A stretch of 64,000 bases of DNA. It comes from Thiomicrorhabdus chilensis DSM 12352 (GTDB taxonomy: Bacteria > Pseudomonadota > Gammaproteobacteria > Thiomicrospirales > Thiomicrospiraceae). Shown here in pieces: positions 1-9,935 of this stretch. A program made the position numbers and the translations under genes. Numbering within the stretch: position 1 is the stretch's first letter; each line of letters starts with the position of its first letter. The notes under the pieces are model-generated. The model made no database searches and was not told the origin of the DNA. It was given only the letters and a program-made list of their open reading frames with translations. The stretch covers positions 2,199,460 through 2,263,459 of the forward strand of contig NZ_KI519609.1 of NCBI RefSeq assembly GCF_000483485.1, given 5' to 3'.

Positions 1-711
1 TGCGGCAACTTCTTTATGCTTAAGATCAACGAACGCATTCAATTGATAGTGCAATACAGTAGCGGCTTGTTTGATCGCATCTTCAGGATCCAAAGTTCCA
101 TCCGTTACGACATCAATGATCAATTTATCCAAGTCTGTACGCTGTTCCACACGTGCATTCTGAACTTCATAACTCACAGTATGAACAGGACTGAAACTGG
201 CATCAAGCTTTAAGCTTCCAATTTGGGTTGATTCTGTTTCTGACTGAATAGCTGGACGGTACCCAATACCGGTCTCAACTTTCAGTCTCATGTTCAACTC
301 AGCCCCTTCACTCACATGCGCAATGATGTGATCAGGATTTGCAATCTCTACATCATGATCAACTTCTATGTCTGATGCACGAACAACTGCTGGTCCTTTT
401 TTATGTAAAGTCAATTCTGCACTGCTTTTCGCGTTCAGTTTTACAGAAACTTCTTTTAGATTCAGAAGAATTTCTAAAACATCTTCTCTGACACCCTCAA
501 TAGATGAATATTCATGAAGAACTCCATCAATTTGGGTTTCTACAATCGCAGCACCAGGCATAGAAGATAACAAAATACGACGTAATGCATTTCCCAGTGT
601 ATGACCAAAACCTCTTTCCAGAGGTTCTAAAGTTACACGACTGTGAAAATCTGATCGTCTTTGAATATCTACTAAACGAGGTGTTAACAGCTGTTCTAAC
701 ATCTCTTGCAT
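1..711 (-). CDS. rpoA: RNA polymerase alpha subunit, N-terminal part (cut by window edge)
   Basis: This is the alpha subunit, whose N-terminal domain dimerises and nucleates assembly of beta and beta-prime. The 237 codons present read [17 protein letters not shown] and continue open to base 1, so roughly the alpha-NTD is here and the linker and C-terminal DNA-binding domain lie outside the window. The ATG at 711 has a GGAG about 10 bases upstream; an in-frame ATG at 702 is less well placed. It is the last visible gene of the alpha operon, 25 bases after rpsD. rplQ would be expected next, beyond the edge. Confidence 0.96.
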   Translation of the reverse strand, partial: MQEMLEQLLTPRLVDIQRRSDFHSRVTLEPLERGFGHTLGNALRRILLSSMPGAAIVETQIDGVLHEYSSIEGVREDVLEILLNLKEVSVKLNAKSSAELTLHKKGPAVVRASDIEVDHDVEIANPDHIIAHVSEGAELNMRLKVETGIGYRPAIQSETESTQIGSLKLDASFSPVHTVSYEVQNARVEQRTDLDKLIIDVVTDGTLDPEDAIKQAATVLHYQLNAFVDLKHKEVAA

Positions 712-736
712 TAGAAGTTATCTCCGTTTGAAAGTA

Positions 737-1357
737 TTACTTAGAGTAAAGCTCAACAATTAGGTTTTCAGAAATGTCTGCAGATAGATCTGAACGATCT
801 GGCACAGATTTGAAGATTCCTTCAAATTTAGTGCTATCTACTTCAACCCAACCTACCGTACTGGACTGAGCACTTAATTCAAGTGCAGACGCGATGCGGC
901 TTTGGTTACGAGCTTTCTCTCTAATAGTAATGGTATCGCCCGCAGTCACTTCATAAGAAGGAATGTTTACAGTCTGACCATTCACTAAAATAGCTTTGTG
1001 AGAAACTAACTGACGCGCTTCTGAACGAGTAGAAGCAAAGCCCATACGATAAACAACGTTATCTAAACGGCTTTCAAGAATCTGTAGCAAGTTGACACCT
1101 GTTGATCCTTTACGACGGTCCGCTTCTTTATAGTAAAGACGGAACTTCTTCTCAAGTACACCATACATACGACGTACTTTTTGTTTTTCACGTAACTGTA
1201 AACCATATTCAGTTACACGCTTACGACCTGCACCGTGTTGACCAGGTAGTTGATCGATTTTACATTTTGATTCGATGCTACGAACACCGCTTTTCAAAAA
1301 TAAATCAGTACCTTCACGACGGGCAAGTTTACACTTTGGTCCAATATATCTAGCCAT
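737..1357 (-). CDS. rpsD: 30S ribosomal protein S4
   Basis: S4 is a primary 16S rRNA-binding protein that starts 30S assembly and in enterobacteria represses the alpha operon. The 206-residue length is the family norm. The start [16 protein letters not shown] is canonical, and an S4 RNA-binding domain spans about residues 96-158 ([20 protein letters not shown]). Only scattered cysteines are present, so it is not a clear zinc-binding form. It sits between rpsK and rpoA with short gaps, as usual in this operon. Confidence 0.98.
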   Translation of the reverse strand: MARYIGPKCKLARREGTDLFLKSGVRSIESKCKIDQLPGQHGAGRKRVTEYGLQLREKQKVRRMYGVLEKKFRLYYKEADRRKGSTGVNLLQILESRLDNVVYRMGFASTRSEARQLVSHKAILVNGQTVNIPSYEVTAGDTITIREKARNQSRIASALELSAQSSTVGWVEVDSTKFEGIFKSVPDRSDLSADISENLIVELYSK

Positions 1358-1371
1358 GTTTACCTCAAATA

Positions 1372-1761
1372 TTAAACGCGACGTTTTTTAGGTGGTCGGC
1401 AACCGTTGTGTGGGATTGGAGTTACGTCTGCAATAGCCGTAATCTTGAATCCTGCACTATGTAAACCACGAACAGCTGAGTCACGACCAGGTCCTGGACC
1501 TTTAACCATAACTTCCATATTCTTGACACCATAGTCATGAGCCATTTGACCGGCTCTTTCTGCTGCAACCTGTGCTGCGAATGGTGTACTTTTACGTGAT
1601 CCGCGGAAACCACTTCCACCAGAAGTTGCCCAACATAAAGTGTTACCTTGACGATCTGTAATCGTCACGATGGTGTTGTTGAAAGTTGCATGTACATGCG
1701 CTACAGCGTCTGTAACGACGTGTTTGACTTTCTTTTTTACACGCGAATTTGCTTTTGCCAT
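1372..1761 (-). CDS. rpsK: 30S ribosomal protein S11
   Basis: S11 lies on the 30S platform and helps shape the E-site region. The 129 residues contain the family motifs [13 protein letters not shown] (about 28-40) and [14 protein letters not shown], and the C-terminus [10 protein letters not shown] is the canonical basic tail. It is separated by 14 bases from rpsD and about 21 bases from rpsM, so it is co-transcribed within the alpha operon. Confidence 0.98.
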   Translation of the reverse strand: MAKANSRVKKKVKHVVTDAVAHVHATFNNTIVTITDRQGNTLCWATSGGSGFRGSRKSTPFAAQVAAERAGQMAHDYGVKNMEVMVKGPGPGRDSAVRGLHSAGFKITAIADVTPIPHNGCRPPKKRRV

Positions 1762-1782
1762 ATCTACTCTCGCAATTATGCG

Positions 1783-2139
1783 TTATCTCTTAATCGGTCT
1801 TACTGGACCTTTACGAGTACGTGCATTAGTTTTTGTACGTTGTCCACGTAAAGGCAGACTACGACGGTGACGGATACCACGGTAACAACCCATGTCCATT
1901 AATCGCTTAATGTTCATAGAGACATCACGTCGTAAATCACCTTCAATTTTATACTTTTGTACTTCTGAACGAAGTGCTTCTAACTGATCTTCAGTTAGCT
2001 CTCTAACCTTAGTGGTTGGATCCACGTTAACAGTCGAACAAATTGCTTTTGAAATAGTTGATCCAATCCCGTAGATTGAAGTCAACCCAATAACAACATG
2101 CTTGTTAACTGGTATGTTTACGCCGGCAATACGAGCCAT
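1783..2139 (-). CDS. rpsM: 30S ribosomal protein S13
   Basis: S13 is in the head of the 30S subunit and contacts the P-site tRNA and the 50S subunit through bridges B1a/B1b. It is 118 residues, starts [16 protein letters not shown] and ends with the basic tRNA-contacting tail [22 protein letters not shown] lies about 8 bases before the ATG. It is the first gene of the alpha operon and directly follows secY with no rpmJ between them; a perfect TATAAT lies about 40 bases upstream. Confidence 0.98.
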   Translation of the reverse strand: MARIAGVNIPVNKHVVIGLTSIYGIGSTISKAICSTVNVDPTTKVRELTEDQLEALRSEVQKYKIEGDLRRDVSMNIKRLMDMGCYRGIRHRRSLPLRGQRTKTNARTRKGPVRPIKR

Positions 2140-2179
2140 TTTGACGCTCCCTTAAATTCCATCTACTGAAAAACAGAGC

Positions 2180-2208
2180 ATTATACTCGTTTTCCAAATC
2201 AATTACTA
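2180..2208 (-). promoter_or_regulatory. Putative alpha operon promoter upstream of rpsM
   Basis: On the minus strand a perfect TATAAT (2180-2185) is preceded at 17 bases by TAGTAA (2203-2208), which matches the -35 consensus at three positions. The implied leader is only about 35 nt, too short for the roughly 100-nt S4-binding pseudoknot of the E. coli alpha leader. The -10 is strong and the -35 weak, so this is a prediction. Confidence 0.5.
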
Positions 2209-2224
2209 GATAAATAACAGTAAG

Positions 2225-3535
2225 TTATTTTCCTTTAAATTTTGCTTTTTTCATCATGCCTTCATACTGGGTAGATTGCATTTGCGCTTGAACTTGGGTC
2301 ATGAAATCCATAACCACAATCACAATGATCAGCAATGATGTTCCTCCAAAATAGAAAGGGACATTCCAGTAAAGAATTAAAAATTCTGGCAATAAACAAA
2401 CAGCCGTAATATAAATCGCACCTGCTAGAGTCAATCGACCCATAATGCCATCAATATGTCGTGCAGTTTGTGGACCTGGACGAATACCAGGCAAATATGC
2501 ACCCGATTTTCTTAAGTTATCTGCTGTTTCATTAGGATTAAATACGATCGCCGTATAAAAGAAACAGAAGAAAATAATCGCTAATGCATACAACAAAATA
2601 TACAGTGGCTGACCAGGAGACATTGTGGTTGCAATGTCTTTCAACCAACCCATATTCTCAGCGGTACCAAACCAACCACCCAAGGTAGCCGGGAATAAGA
2701 TAATGCTAGAGGCGAATATAGGAGGAATAACACCTGCCATGTTTAACTTCAAAGGCAGATGGCTTTCTTGACCACCGTACAGTTTACGACCACGCATTTT
2801 TTGAGCATAGTGAACAGGAATACGTCTTTGACCCCTTTCAACAAAAACAACAAATGCAATAACCGCAAAAATCAGAGCAAGTAAAACAAATACAGTAATA
2901 GCATGTAATGCACCTGTATTTACTTGTTCAAACGTACCGCCTAACGCAGAAGGTAACCCAGCTACGATACCGGCAAAAATGATTAATGAAATACCATTCC
3001 CAATTCCACGTTCGGTGATTTGCTCACCCAACCACATCAAGAAAATGGTTCCACCAACCAATGTCGTAACCGCAGTCAACTTAAATAAGAAACCTGGGTC
3101 TACAACGACAGACATACCATTTATATTTTGTGACTCTAACGCCACTGCAACACCTAGTCCCTGGAAGGTAGCTAAAACTACCGTACCCATTCGAGTGTAT
3201 TGAGTTATTTTGCGACGTCCGTGCTCACCTTCCTTTTTAAGCTGTTCCAATTTTGGTGAAACAACCGTCAAAAGCTGCATGATAATCGATGCAGAGATGT
3301 AAGGCATGATCCCTAAAGCAAAAATTGAGAGACGCTCAAGGGCACCACCTGAGAACATGTTAAACATGTCTAGGATGGTACCCTTTTGCTGTTCAAACAT
3401 TGCTGCCAAGGCGACTGGATCAATAGATGGCACAGGAATATGTGTACCTAAACGGTAAACAATTAGAGCACCTAAAACAAATAATATTTTGTTTTTCAGA
3501 TCACTCATGGCGTTGGATGCAATTGAACTAGTCAT
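2225..3535 (-). CDS. secY: Preprotein translocase subunit SecY
   Basis: SecY is the ten-helix channel of the Sec translocon in the inner membrane. The 436-residue protein shows the usual early helix ([20 protein letters not shown]), the plug region after it, and the cytoplasmic loop with [12 protein letters not shown]. The C-terminal cytoplasmic loop carries [20 protein letters not shown], the conserved SecA/ribosome contact segment. It is the last gene of the spc operon here, starting 5 bases after rplO. SecE, its partner, is encoded upstream in the same superoperon. Confidence 0.98.
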   Translation of the reverse strand: MTSSIASNAMSDLKNKILFVLGALIVYRLGTHIPVPSIDPVALAAMFEQQKGTILDMFNMFSGGALERLSIFALGIMPYISASIIMQLLTVVSPKLEQLKKEGEHGRRKITQYTRMGTVVLATFQGLGVAVALESQNINGMSVVVDPGFLFKLTAVTTLVGGTIFLMWLGEQITERGIGNGISLIIFAGIVAGLPSALGGTFEQVNTGALHAITVFVLLALIFAVIAFVVFVERGQRRIPVHYAQKMRGRKLYGGQESHLPLKLNMAGVIPPIFASSIILFPATLGGWFGTAENMGWLKDIATTMSPGQPLYILLYALAIIFFCFFYTAIVFNPNETADNLRKSGAYLPGIRPGPQTARHIDGIMGRLTLAGAIYITAVCLLPEFLILYWNVPFYFGGTSLLIIVIVVMDFMTQVQAQMQSTQYEGMMKKAKFKGK

Positions 3536-3540
3536 AAAGA

Positions 3541-3975
3541 TTAATCTTCGATTGACCCGCCAGCTGCCTCAATTGCAGCTTTAGCACCAGCTGTCGCTTT
3601 GATTCCAGACAATTTTACTGCTTTAGTAATTTCGCCAGAGTTCACAACTTTAACTGATTTAATCTTTTCGCCAATTAGATCAGCTGCCTTCAAGGCTGCT
3701 AGATCAACGACATCCGCTTCGACTTTAGAAAGGGTGTCTAAACGAATCTCGGTAACATATGACGCTTTACGTGAAGAGAAACCTAATTTAGGCAATCTTC
3801 TCTGTAAAGGCATTTGTCCACCTTCAAAACCGATTTTAGGCATACCACCTGAGCGAGACTTTTGACCTTTATGACCACGTCCACCCATTTTACCTAAACC
3901 AGAACCTTGACCACGTCCAACGCGCTTTCTAACAGACTTAGAACCTTCTGCTGGTTTTAGAGTATTTAAATGCAT
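3541..3975 (-). CDS. rplO: 50S ribosomal protein L15
   Basis: L15 is a late-assembling 50S protein that binds 23S rRNA. The 144-residue form starts [14 protein letters not shown], which is the canonical N-terminus; an upstream in-frame ATG at 3990 would add five residues and overlap rpmD, so I prefer 3975. The glycine/lysine/arginine-rich region [19 protein letters not shown] is diagnostic. It lies between rpmD and secY in the spc operon. Confidence 0.97.
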   Translation of the reverse strand: MHLNTLKPAEGSKSVRKRVGRGQGSGLGKMGGRGHKGQKSRSGGMPKIGFEGGQMPLQRRLPKLGFSSRKASYVTEIRLDTLSKVEADVVDLAALKAADLIGEKIKSVKVVNSGEITKAVKLSGIKATAGAKAAIEAAGGSIED

Positions 3976-3976
3976 T

Positions 3977-4165
3977 TTAAGCTTCCTCAACCTTTAGCAA
4001 GTAGGATACCTTATTGATCATCCCACGATTTTCTGGAGTGTCAATAACGGCAACTGTTTGGTGCATTCTTCTCAGACCAAGGCCAGACACACATGCTTTA
4101 TGTGCTGGCAAACGCCCAATCGTACTTTTCACCAATGTCACTTTTACATATTTATTATCTGACAT
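3977..4165 (-). CDS. rpmD: 50S ribosomal protein L30
   Basis: L30 is a small 50S protein. The 62-residue product starts [17 protein letters not shown] and carries the family motif [12 protein letters not shown] chose the ATG at 4165, one base beyond the rpsE stop; a GTG three codons further upstream (4174) would overlap rpsE. The tight spacing on both sides suggests translational coupling with rpsE and rplO. Confidence 0.95.
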   Translation of the reverse strand: MSDNKYVKVTLVKSTIGRLPAHKACVSGLGLRRMHQTVAVIDTPENRGMINKVSYLLKVEEA

Positions 4166-4166
4166 T

Positions 4167-4676
4167 TTACTCACCTAAAATCTCTTCTAGAGTTTTGCCA
4201 CGCTTAGCAGCGATTTTCTCTGGGCTGCTCATGCTGGTTAAAGCATTAACAGTACTGCGAACAACGTTAACAGGACGAGTGGTACCAACGCATTTAGACA
4301 ATACGTTTTTAACACCCGCTGCTTCTAACACTGCACGCATTGCACCACCGGCAATGACTCCAGTACCTTCAGAGGCAGGCAACATTACAATGTTAGCTGC
4401 ACCCTGCTTGTAATTAATTGGATATTGAAGAGTACCATTATTAAGAGGTACATCCTTCATGTTACGACGTGCTTTTTCCATTGCTTTTTTGATCGCAACT
4501 GGTACTTCACTGGCTTTACCACTTCCATAACCAACTCGACCTTCACCATCACCGACAACGGCAAGTGCTGAGAAACCGAATACACGACCACCTTTTACAA
4601 CTTTAGCAAGACGGCGAACGGAGACTAGCTTTTCAACTAGACCATCTTGTCCATCTTGTAATTCACGTGAAGACAT
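4167..4676 (-). CDS. rpsE: 30S ribosomal protein S5
   Basis: S5 stabilises the 30S body near the decoding centre and affects translational accuracy. The 169-residue product has the double-stranded RNA-binding domain in its first half ([20 protein letters not shown], then [18 protein letters not shown]). Its second half carries the S5 fold with [20 protein letters not shown]. It is in standard spc order between rplR and rpmD. Confidence 0.98.
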   Translation of the reverse strand: MSSRELQDGQDGLVEKLVSVRRLAKVVKGGRVFGFSALAVVGDGEGRVGYGSGKASEVPVAIKKAMEKARRNMKDVPLNNGTLQYPINYKQGAANIVMLPASEGTGVIAGGAMRAVLEAAGVKNVLSKCVGTTRPVNVVRSTVNALTSMSSPEKIAAKRGKTLEEILGE

Positions 4677-4690
4677 AATTCATCCTTCCT

Positions 4691-5044
4691 TTAAAATTCA
4701 AGACCGCTTTCACGGGCTGATTCTGCTAATTGTTGTACACGTCCATGATATTTGAATCCAGAACGGTCGAATGCAACTTTGGTAACACCCGCTGCTTTTG
4801 CTTTTTCAGCGATCGCTTTACCAACAATTTGAGCAGCTTCTTTATTACCAGTGTTGCTGACTTCTTTTTTAATGTCCGCTTGTACAGTAGAGCTAGAAGC
4901 AATTACATCAGCACCATTAGCTGAGATTAATTGAGCGTAAATATGTTGAGAAGTACGATAGATACACAAACGTGGAACTTCCAACTCTCTAATTTTAGCT
5001 CTTGTTTTCTTCGCTCTACGAAGACGGGCTGCTTTCTTATCCAT
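4691..5044 (-). CDS. rplR: 50S ribosomal protein L18
   Basis: L18 binds 5S rRNA and places it in the 50S central protuberance together with L5. The 117 residues start with the basic segment [20 protein letters not shown] and contain [17 protein letters not shown] and the C-terminal [20 protein letters not shown], all typical. It is flanked by rplF and rpsE with gaps of 14 bases. Confidence 0.98.
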   Translation of the reverse strand: MDKKAARLRRAKKTRAKIRELEVPRLCIYRTSQHIYAQLISANGADVIASSSTVQADIKKEVSNTGNKEAAQIVGKAIAEKAKAAGVTKVAFDRSGFKYHGRVQQLAESARESGLEF

Positions 5045-5058
5045 AATTACTTCCAGCC

Positions 5059-5592
5059 TTATTTCTTCTTAGCTTCTTTACGTAAAATGCGCTCATCAGC
5101 ATACTTAACACCCTTACCTTTGTAAGGCTCAGGTGGGCGGTAAGCACGGATGTTTGCAGCAACTTGTCCAACAAGCTGCTTATCAGCACCTTTTACAACA
5201 ATTTCTGTTTGACTTGGCGTTTCAATGGTTATTCCTTCAGGAATAGCATGCTCTACTGGATGTGAAAAACCTAGTGTCAAATTAAGGACTTTACCTTGCG
5301 AGTTTGCACGGTAACCAACCCCGACCAACTGTAGCTTTTTCTCAAATCCATCAGTAACACCAACAACCATGCTGTTTACTAATGAACGAACCGTTCCAGC
5401 TTGCGCCCAACCATTGGCAGCACCTTCAACCGGAGCGAAGGTAACAGTGCCATCTTCAAGTGTAACTTTAACAGCTGAATTGAACGTCTTTGTTAATGTT
5501 GCTTTACTGCCTTTGACAGTAACGTCGCTTCCATTAACATTCACTTCAACACCAGCTGGAAGTACAACAGGATTCTTTGCAATTCTTGACAT
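5059..5592 (-). CDS. rplF: 50S ribosomal protein L6
   Basis: L6 has two similar RNA-binding domains and sits near the sarcin-ricin loop at the factor-binding site. The 177-residue product begins [17 protein letters not shown]. The second domain holds the signature [20 protein letters not shown] at the C-terminus. Length and order match the family. Confidence 0.98.
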   Translation of the reverse strand: MSRIAKNPVVLPAGVEVNVNGSDVTVKGSKATLTKTFNSAVKVTLEDGTVTFAPVEGAANGWAQAGTVRSLVNSMVVGVTDGFEKKLQLVGVGYRANSQGKVLNLTLGFSHPVEHAIPEGITIETPSQTEIVVKGADKQLVGQVAANIRAYRPPEPYKGKGVKYADERILRKEAKKK

Positions 5593-5601
5593 AATAAATC
5601 C

Positions 5602-5997
5602 TTATGCAACGTAGCAAATAACTTCCCCAACAATACCCGCTTTACGAGCATCACGGTCAGTCATAATACCTTTTGATGTTGAAATTAAGGCGATCCCTAG
5701 ACCACCAATTACCTCTGGAATTTCATCTTTGTTCTTATATACACGAAGACCAGGACGGCTGACACGTTTGATCATGTCAATAACCGGTTTACCTTCATAA
5801 TATTTAAGATCAACTGATAATTCAGATTTACCATCTTTTTCATTAACGCTGTACGTTGAAACAAATCCTTCTTCAGACAAAACTTTAGCGATTGCCAGTT
5901 TTACTTTAGATGAAGGAATTACAACATTCGCATGACCAGCAATTTGGCCATTACGGATGCGAGTTAACATATCAGCTATTGGATCAGACATACTCAT
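5602..5997 (-). CDS. rpsH: 30S ribosomal protein S8
   Basis: S8 binds the central domain of 16S rRNA and, in enterobacteria, represses the spc operon at the rplE region. The 131-residue product starts [18 protein letters not shown], closely matching the E. coli start, and ends with GEVICYVA. The conserved SSTSKG-type loop appears as [18 protein letters not shown]. It lies between rpsN and rplF. Confidence 0.98.
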   Translation of the reverse strand: MSMSDPIADMLTRIRNGQIAGHANVVIPSSKVKLAIAKVLSEEGFVSTYSVNEKDGKSELSVDLKYYEGKPVIDMIKRVSRPGLRVYKNKDEIPEVIGGLGIALISTSKGIMTDRDARKAGIVGEVICYVA

Positions 5998-6009
5998 AGA
6001 TATTTATCC

Positions 6010-6315
6010 TTACCAACTGGCTTTTCTTAAACCAGGAACATCACCTTGCATAGCTAACTGACGTAGCATGTTACGTGACAAACCAAACTTTCTATATACG
6101 CCGTGTGGACGCCCTGTTAAACGACAACGATTCTGTTGACGGACAGGAGAAGCATTGCGTGGCAACTTAGCCAACTTTTCCATTGCTTCCATACGCTCTT
6201 CGAAACTTAAAGACATATCGACAGATGCTTTTTTCAATGCAATACGTTTGTCTGCATATTTAGCAACTGCTTTAGCGCGTTTCTTTTCTCTTTCAATCAT
6301 TGATTGCTTAGCCAC
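6010..6315 (-). CDS. rpsN: 30S ribosomal protein S14 (long, zinc-free form)
   Basis: S14 is in the 30S head. At 101 residues it is the long form; the short zinc-binding form is about 61 residues with two CxxC pairs, which are absent here. The C-terminal block [20 protein letters not shown] is the S14 signature. It lies between rplE and rpsH. Confidence 0.97.
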   Translation of the reverse strand: MAKQSMIEREKKRAKAVAKYADKRIALKKASVDMSLSFEERMEAMEKLAKLPRNASPVRQQNRCRLTGRPHGVYRKFGLSRNMLRQLAMQGDVPGLRKASW

Positions 6316-6326
6316 AAGAAAACCCT

Positions 6327-6866
6327 CTATTTCTTAAATGGAAAATTAAAGGCTTCTAGAAGAGCTTTAGCTTCTTCATTTGAACCGGCAGTCGTCGCAA
6401 AGTTAATATCCATACCACGGATTTTATCAACCTTCTCAAACTCGATTTCTGGGAAGATAATCTGCTCTTTTAAACCTAGATTGTAGTTCCCGCGACCATC
6501 AAACGCATTCGGGTTTACACCACGAAAATCACGTACACGTGGAAGTGCGATATTAATTAGTCGATCCAAGAACTCATACATCTTTTCACCACGCAATGTC
6601 ACCTTACAACCAACAGGATAACCTTCACGAACTTTAAAACTCGCTACTGACTTACGTGCTAGAGTTCTCACTGCTTTCTGACCTGCAATAGTTTCCAAGT
6701 CAGATACAGCGTTATCTAATACTTTTTTGTCACCAATTGCATCGCCCACACCCATATTAATGGTGATTTTTGACAAACGCGGGGCCTGCATAGGTGTTTT
6801 GTAACCAAATTTCTCAGTCAATTGTGAGACAACCTGGTCATTGTAGACTTTCTGTAATCTTGCCAT
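6327..6866 (-). CDS. rplE: 50S ribosomal protein L5
   Basis: L5 binds 5S rRNA and forms part of the central protuberance contacting tRNA at the P site. The 179-residue product begins [16 protein letters not shown] and carries [18 protein letters not shown] and [20 protein letters not shown], both family signatures. In E. coli this gene start is the S8 repressor target; I did not identify that structure here. Confidence 0.98.
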   Translation of the reverse strand: MARLQKVYNDQVVSQLTEKFGYKTPMQAPRLSKITINMGVGDAIGDKKVLDNAVSDLETIAGQKAVRTLARKSVASFKVREGYPVGCKVTLRGEKMYEFLDRLINIALPRVRDFRGVNPNAFDGRGNYNLGLKEQIIFPEIEFEKVDKIRGMDINFATTAGSNEEAKALLEAFNFPFKK

Positions 6867-6880
6867 TCTTCTAACCTATC

Positions 6881-7198
6881 TTAAGCATCAACTGCTTTAC
6901 CAGTAGACTTGAAAAAGCGGATTTTGGTTTCGCCTTCTAACTTAAAGCCGACTTTATCAGCCTTATTAGTCTCAGGGTTCAACAAAGCCACATTTGAAGC
7001 GTCCATAGGCATCTCTTTAGAAACAATACCACCTTGAACACCTGTCATAGGATTTGGTTTTGTATGCTTCTTAACCAGATTAATTCCATCAACTAAAACC
7101 TTGCCGTTTTCTAAAACGGCAGAGATGGAACCACGCTTTCCTTTATCTTTACCAGTGATGACGATTACTTCATCACCTTTTCTTAATCGATTCATCAT
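6881..7198 (-). CDS. rplX: 50S ribosomal protein L24
   Basis: L24 is an assembly-initiating 50S protein with a KOW motif. The 105 residues begin [20 protein letters not shown], which contains the KOW motif at about residues 8-30, and end with a [14 protein letters not shown]-type tail. The second methionine, one codon in, is an equally possible start. It lies between rplN and rplE. Confidence 0.97.
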   Translation of the reverse strand: MMNRLRKGDEVIVITGKDKGKRGSISAVLENGKVLVDGINLVKKHTKPNPMTGVQGGIVSKEMPMDASNVALLNPETNKADKVGFKLEGETKIRFFKSTGKAVDA

Positions 7199-7205
7199 TT
7201 AATCC

Positions 7206-7574
7206 TTATAAAACTTCAGGAGCTAATGAAACAATTTTCATAAACTTTTCATTACGAAGCTCACGAGTAACTGGTCCAAAGATACGTGTACCGATCGGCT
7301 CTAGCTTAGCATTAAGAATAACAGCTGCATTGCCATCAAACTTAATAAGCGATCCGTCGTTTCTTCTAACGCCTTTTGCAGTACGAACTACAACAGCATT
7401 ATAGACATCACCTTTCTTGACCTTACCACGTGGTGCAGCTTCCTTAACACTCACTTTAATTACGTCACCAACGCTGGCATAACGACGTTTTGAACCGCCT
7501 AACACCTTAATACATTGGACACGTCGTGCTCCACTGTTATCTGCAACATCAAGCACTGTTTGCATTTGAATCAT
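7206..7574 (-). CDS. rplN: 50S ribosomal protein L14
   Basis: L14 forms inter-subunit bridges with 16S rRNA and is the binding site of RsfS. The 122-residue product starts [20 protein letters not shown], exactly the family pattern, and ends with SLAPEVL. A GGAG lies 6 bases before the ATG. It is the first gene of the spc operon and follows a 145-base gap that holds a promoter and a terminator-like hairpin. Confidence 0.98.
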   Translation of the reverse strand: MIQMQTVLDVADNSGARRVQCIKVLGGSKRRYASVGDVIKVSVKEAAPRGKVKKGDVYNAVVVRTAKGVRRNDGSLIKFDGNAAVILNAKLEPIGTRIFGPVTRELRNEKFMKIVSLAPEVL

Positions 7575-7616
7575 GGTGGTACTCCATCCATAAAAGTAAA
7601 ATTATTACAGCACAAA

Positions 7617-7663
7617 AACCGCTACAGTGGTCAGTTCCTATTGGCTTAACCACTATAACGGTT
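7617..7663 (-). terminator. Terminator-like hairpin (possible attenuator) in the spc operon leader
   Basis: On the minus strand, arms 7649-7663 and 7617-7631 form a continuous 15-bp stem (two G-U pairs) with a 17-nt loop, followed directly by TTTTTGTG. It lies downstream of the extended -10 promoter at 7675-7683 and upstream of rplN. It would therefore stop transcripts from both the S10 operon and the spc promoter unless it is regulated or leaky. Confidence 0.75.
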
Positions 7664-7674
7664 CGAATTAAACT

Positions 7675-7683
7675 ATTATAGCA
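7675..7683 (-). promoter_or_regulatory. Extended -10 promoter of the spc operon
   Basis: The minus strand reads TGC-TATAAT, a perfect extended -10 element, between rpsQ and rplN. No good -35 hexamer is visible at 16-18 bases, which is common for extended -10 promoters. The position matches the known spc promoter of enterobacteria, between rpsQ and rplN. Confidence 0.7.
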
Positions 7684-7719
7684 AATAGTTTAACGCTATG
7701 CTACTTAAGTTTATTAACT

Positions 7720-7983
7720 TTAAATTTTTGCTTTTTCGTCTACACTTACTAAAGTCCAAGATTTATTCTTAGACAATGGCTTACATTCCTGAATAGTGAC
7801 AGAGTCACCCACACCACAGGTGTTTTCAGAGTCATGAGCCATAACTTTAGTAGACTTGCGAACGAATTTCTTATACTTAGGGTGCTTAATAAAACGATCT
7901 GTACGGACAACAATTGATTGCTCCATACCGTTGCTTACTACAACACCTTGCATTGTACGTGCTTTTTTCTCTTGACCAGCCAT
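7720..7983 (-). CDS. rpsQ: 30S ribosomal protein S17
   Basis: S17 is an early 16S-binding protein of OB fold. The 87 residues contain [20 protein letters not shown] near the start and [20 protein letters not shown], the family signature. It is the last gene of the S10 operon; 145 bases separate it from rplN. Confidence 0.98.
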   Translation of the reverse strand: MAGQEKKARTMQGVVVSNGMEQSIVVRTDRFIKHPKYKKFVRKSTKVMAHDSENTCGVGDSVTIQECKPLSKNKSWTLVSVDEKAKI

Positions 7984-7985
7984 TC

Positions 7986-8177
7986 TTACTTACTCACTTT
8001 TTGACGAATGATGGTTTTAACTCGTGCAATTGTACGACGAACCGTCTTTAATTGCGCAGAGTTAGATAACTGACCAGTTGCATGTTGCATTCTTAAGTTG
8101 AATTGCTCTTTAAGCAAATCAATAAGTTCTGCTTTTAGTTCATCAACTGTTTTGTCATGTAGTTCTTTTGCAGTCAT
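7986..8177 (-). CDS. rpmC: 50S ribosomal protein L29
   Basis: L29 is a small helical protein at the polypeptide exit next to L23. The 63 residues start [18 protein letters not shown] and include [17 protein letters not shown], the L29 signature. It abuts rplP with no gap and is 2 bases from rpsQ, indicating translational coupling. Confidence 0.97.
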   Translation of the reverse strand: MTAKELHDKTVDELKAELIDLLKEQFNLRMQHATGQLSNSAQLKTVRRTIARVKTIIRQKVSK

Positions 8178-8591
8178 TTACATCACCGTTCTGGTTACAA
8201 CTTGGGTTTTAAATGGGAGTTTAGCCGCCGCTAAAGCAAAAGCTTCACGCGCTAAATTTTCATCTACACCCTGAATTTCATAAAGGATTCGACCAGGCTG
8301 AATTTGAGCAACCCAGTATTCTACACTCCCTTTACCTTTACCCATACGAACCTCAAGAGGTTTGTTTGTAATCGGCTTATCAGGAAACACACGAATCCAA
8401 ATTTTAGCACCACGCTTTACATGACGCGTCATAACACGTCGACCAGCTTCGATCTGACGAGAAGTCATTCTTCCACGCTCTAAGGCTTTAAGGCCAAAAT
8501 CACCGAAGCTAACTTTGTTTCCAACTTGTGCCAAACCGCGGTTACGCCCTTTATGAACTTTTCTAAATTTGGTACGTTTAGGCATTAACAT
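8178..8591 (-). CDS. rplP: 50S ribosomal protein L16
   Basis: L16 is near the A-site and central protuberance and is needed for late 50S assembly. The 137-residue product starts [19 protein letters not shown], matching the usual [11 protein letters not shown] start, so the first ATG is kept. [18 protein letters not shown] is the family signature block. It lies between rpsC and rpmC. Confidence 0.98.
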   Translation of the reverse strand: MLMPKRTKFRKVHKGRNRGLAQVGNKVSFGDFGLKALERGRMTSRQIEAGRRVMTRHVKRGAKIWIRVFPDKPITNKPLEVRMGKGKGSVEYWVAQIQPGRILYEIQGVDENLAREAFALAAAKLPFKTQVVTRTVM

Positions 8592-8605
8592 AGTTAGTTA
8601 TCCTT

Positions 8606-9286
8606 TTATTTACGGCCTTTCTTGCCCTTAGATTGTTTATTATCGTCCAGTGCTAACTTACCTAGCTTTTCGCCTTTGAAAATCCAGACTTTGACGCCGA
8701 TTTTTCCGTAAGTTGTATCTGCTTCGAACGTTGCGTAATCGATATCTGCACGGAATGTATGAAGCGGTACACGCCCTTCTCTATACCATTCTGCACGTGC
8801 AATATCAGCACCATTCAAACGACCTGAAACGGTTACCTTAATACCTTCGGCACCTAAACGCATCGCATTACCCACAGCGCGCTTCATAGCACGACGGAAT
8901 TGAATACGCTTTTCAAGCTGTTGAGCAATGCTTTCAGCAACTAACTTAGCATCAAGCTCAGGCTTTTTGATTTCTTCAATGTTGATATTTACCGGCAAGC
9001 CCGTCTTTTTAATCAAAGATTGCTTTAGCTTTTCAATATCTTCACCTTTCTTACCAATCACAACACCAGGGCGAGCGGTATGAACCGTAACACGAATTCC
9101 ATTAGCAACACGCTCAATGTTCAATTTACTAATTGAAGCATGCTTTAATTTAGAGTTTAATTCGTTACGAATTTCAACATCACTGACAAGAAAATCAGCA
9201 TAGTTCTTGCTATCAGCATACCAACGAGCATTCCAATCTTTTGTAATACCTAGTCGGATACCAGTAGGATTTACTTTTTGACCCAT
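8606..9286 (-). CDS. rpsC: 30S ribosomal protein S3
   Basis: S3 lines the mRNA entry channel and contributes to helicase activity. The 226 residues begin [23 protein letters not shown] domain follows at about 39-107 with [17 protein letters not shown], and the C-terminal S3 domain contains [20 protein letters not shown]. The basic tail [10 protein letters not shown] ends the protein. Order is rplV-rpsC-rplP. Confidence 0.98.
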   Translation of the reverse strand: MGQKVNPTGIRLGITKDWNARWYADSKNYADFLVSDVEIRNELNSKLKHASISKLNIERVANGIRVTVHTARPGVVIGKKGEDIEKLKQSLIKKTGLPVNINIEEIKKPELDAKLVAESIAQQLEKRIQFRRAMKRAVGNAMRLGAEGIKVTVSGRLNGADIARAEWYREGRVPLHTFRADIDYATFEADTTYGKIGVKVWIFKGEKLGKLALDDNKQSKGKKGRK

Positions 9287-9297
9287 TCTGATTCTCC

Positions 9298-9630
9298 TTA
9301 TTTCTCGCCAACAGTAACAGTGATATGACTGGTACGTTTTAAGATACGGTTACCGCGACCTTTAGCACGTGCACGCATGCGCTTCATGATCGGCCCCTCA
9401 TTGACATAAGCGGCTGTAACCTTTAATTCATCAATATCCGCACCTTCATTATTTTCAGCATTTGCAATCGCTGAATTTAAAACAGTCTTCATAAGTGAAG
9501 CTGCTTTTTTATCACTGAAGGCCAAAATATTAACGGCTGTCTCGACATCTTTTCCACGGATCATATCCGCGACCAAGCGTACTTTCTGAGGAGAGATGCG
9601 AGCGAATTTATGAGTTGCACTTACTTGCAT
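9298..9630 (-). CDS. rplV: 50S ribosomal protein L22
   Basis: L22 lines the exit tunnel; its beta-hairpin loop is where macrolide-resistance changes occur. The 110-residue product has the usual [15 protein letters not shown] near residue 14 and the loop region [20 protein letters not shown] near 75-94, which looks wild-type in outline. It lies between rpsS and rpsC. Confidence 0.98.
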   Translation of the reverse strand: MQVSATHKFARISPQKVRLVADMIRGKDVETAVNILAFSDKKAASLMKTVLNSAIANAENNEGADIDELKVTAAYVNEGPIMKRMRARAKGRGNRILKRTSHITVTVGEK

Positions 9631-9641
9631 TACATCGTCTC

Positions 9642-9920
9642 CTATTTACGCTTAGCTTTCTTATCCGCAGCATGGCCACGGTAAGTACGAGTCATTGAAA
9701 ATTCACCCAATTTATGGCCAACCATATTTTCAGATACGAAAACAGGGATATGTTCCTTACCATTATGAACGGCAATTGTTAAACCGATCATTTCAGGCAG
9801 GATCATTGATCTTCTTGACCATGTTTTAATTGGACGTTTATTACCAGATTCTTGCGCCTCAACCACTTTCTTATACAAGTGGTGATCTACAAAAGGTCCT
9901 TTTTTAACTGAACGTGGCAT
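9642..9920 (-). CDS. rpsS: 30S ribosomal protein S19
   Basis: S19 pairs with S13 in the 30S head. The 92-residue product begins [19 protein letters not shown] and contains the signature [20 protein letters not shown] followed by [12 protein letters not shown]. It lies between rplB and rplV in standard S10 order. Confidence 0.98.
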   Translation of the reverse strand: MPRSVKKGPFVDHHLYKKVVEAQESGNKRPIKTWSRRSMILPEMIGLTIAVHNGKEHIPVFVSENMVGHKLGEFSMTRTYRGHAADKKAKRK

Positions 9921-9935
9921 CAGTGTCCTTCCTTA

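Noticed and set aside
1102-1353. Open frame on the plus strand inside rpsD, and many others like it inside the ribosomal protein genes
   Set aside because: They lie antisense to clearly conserved genes, have no ribosome binding site and their peptides match no family.
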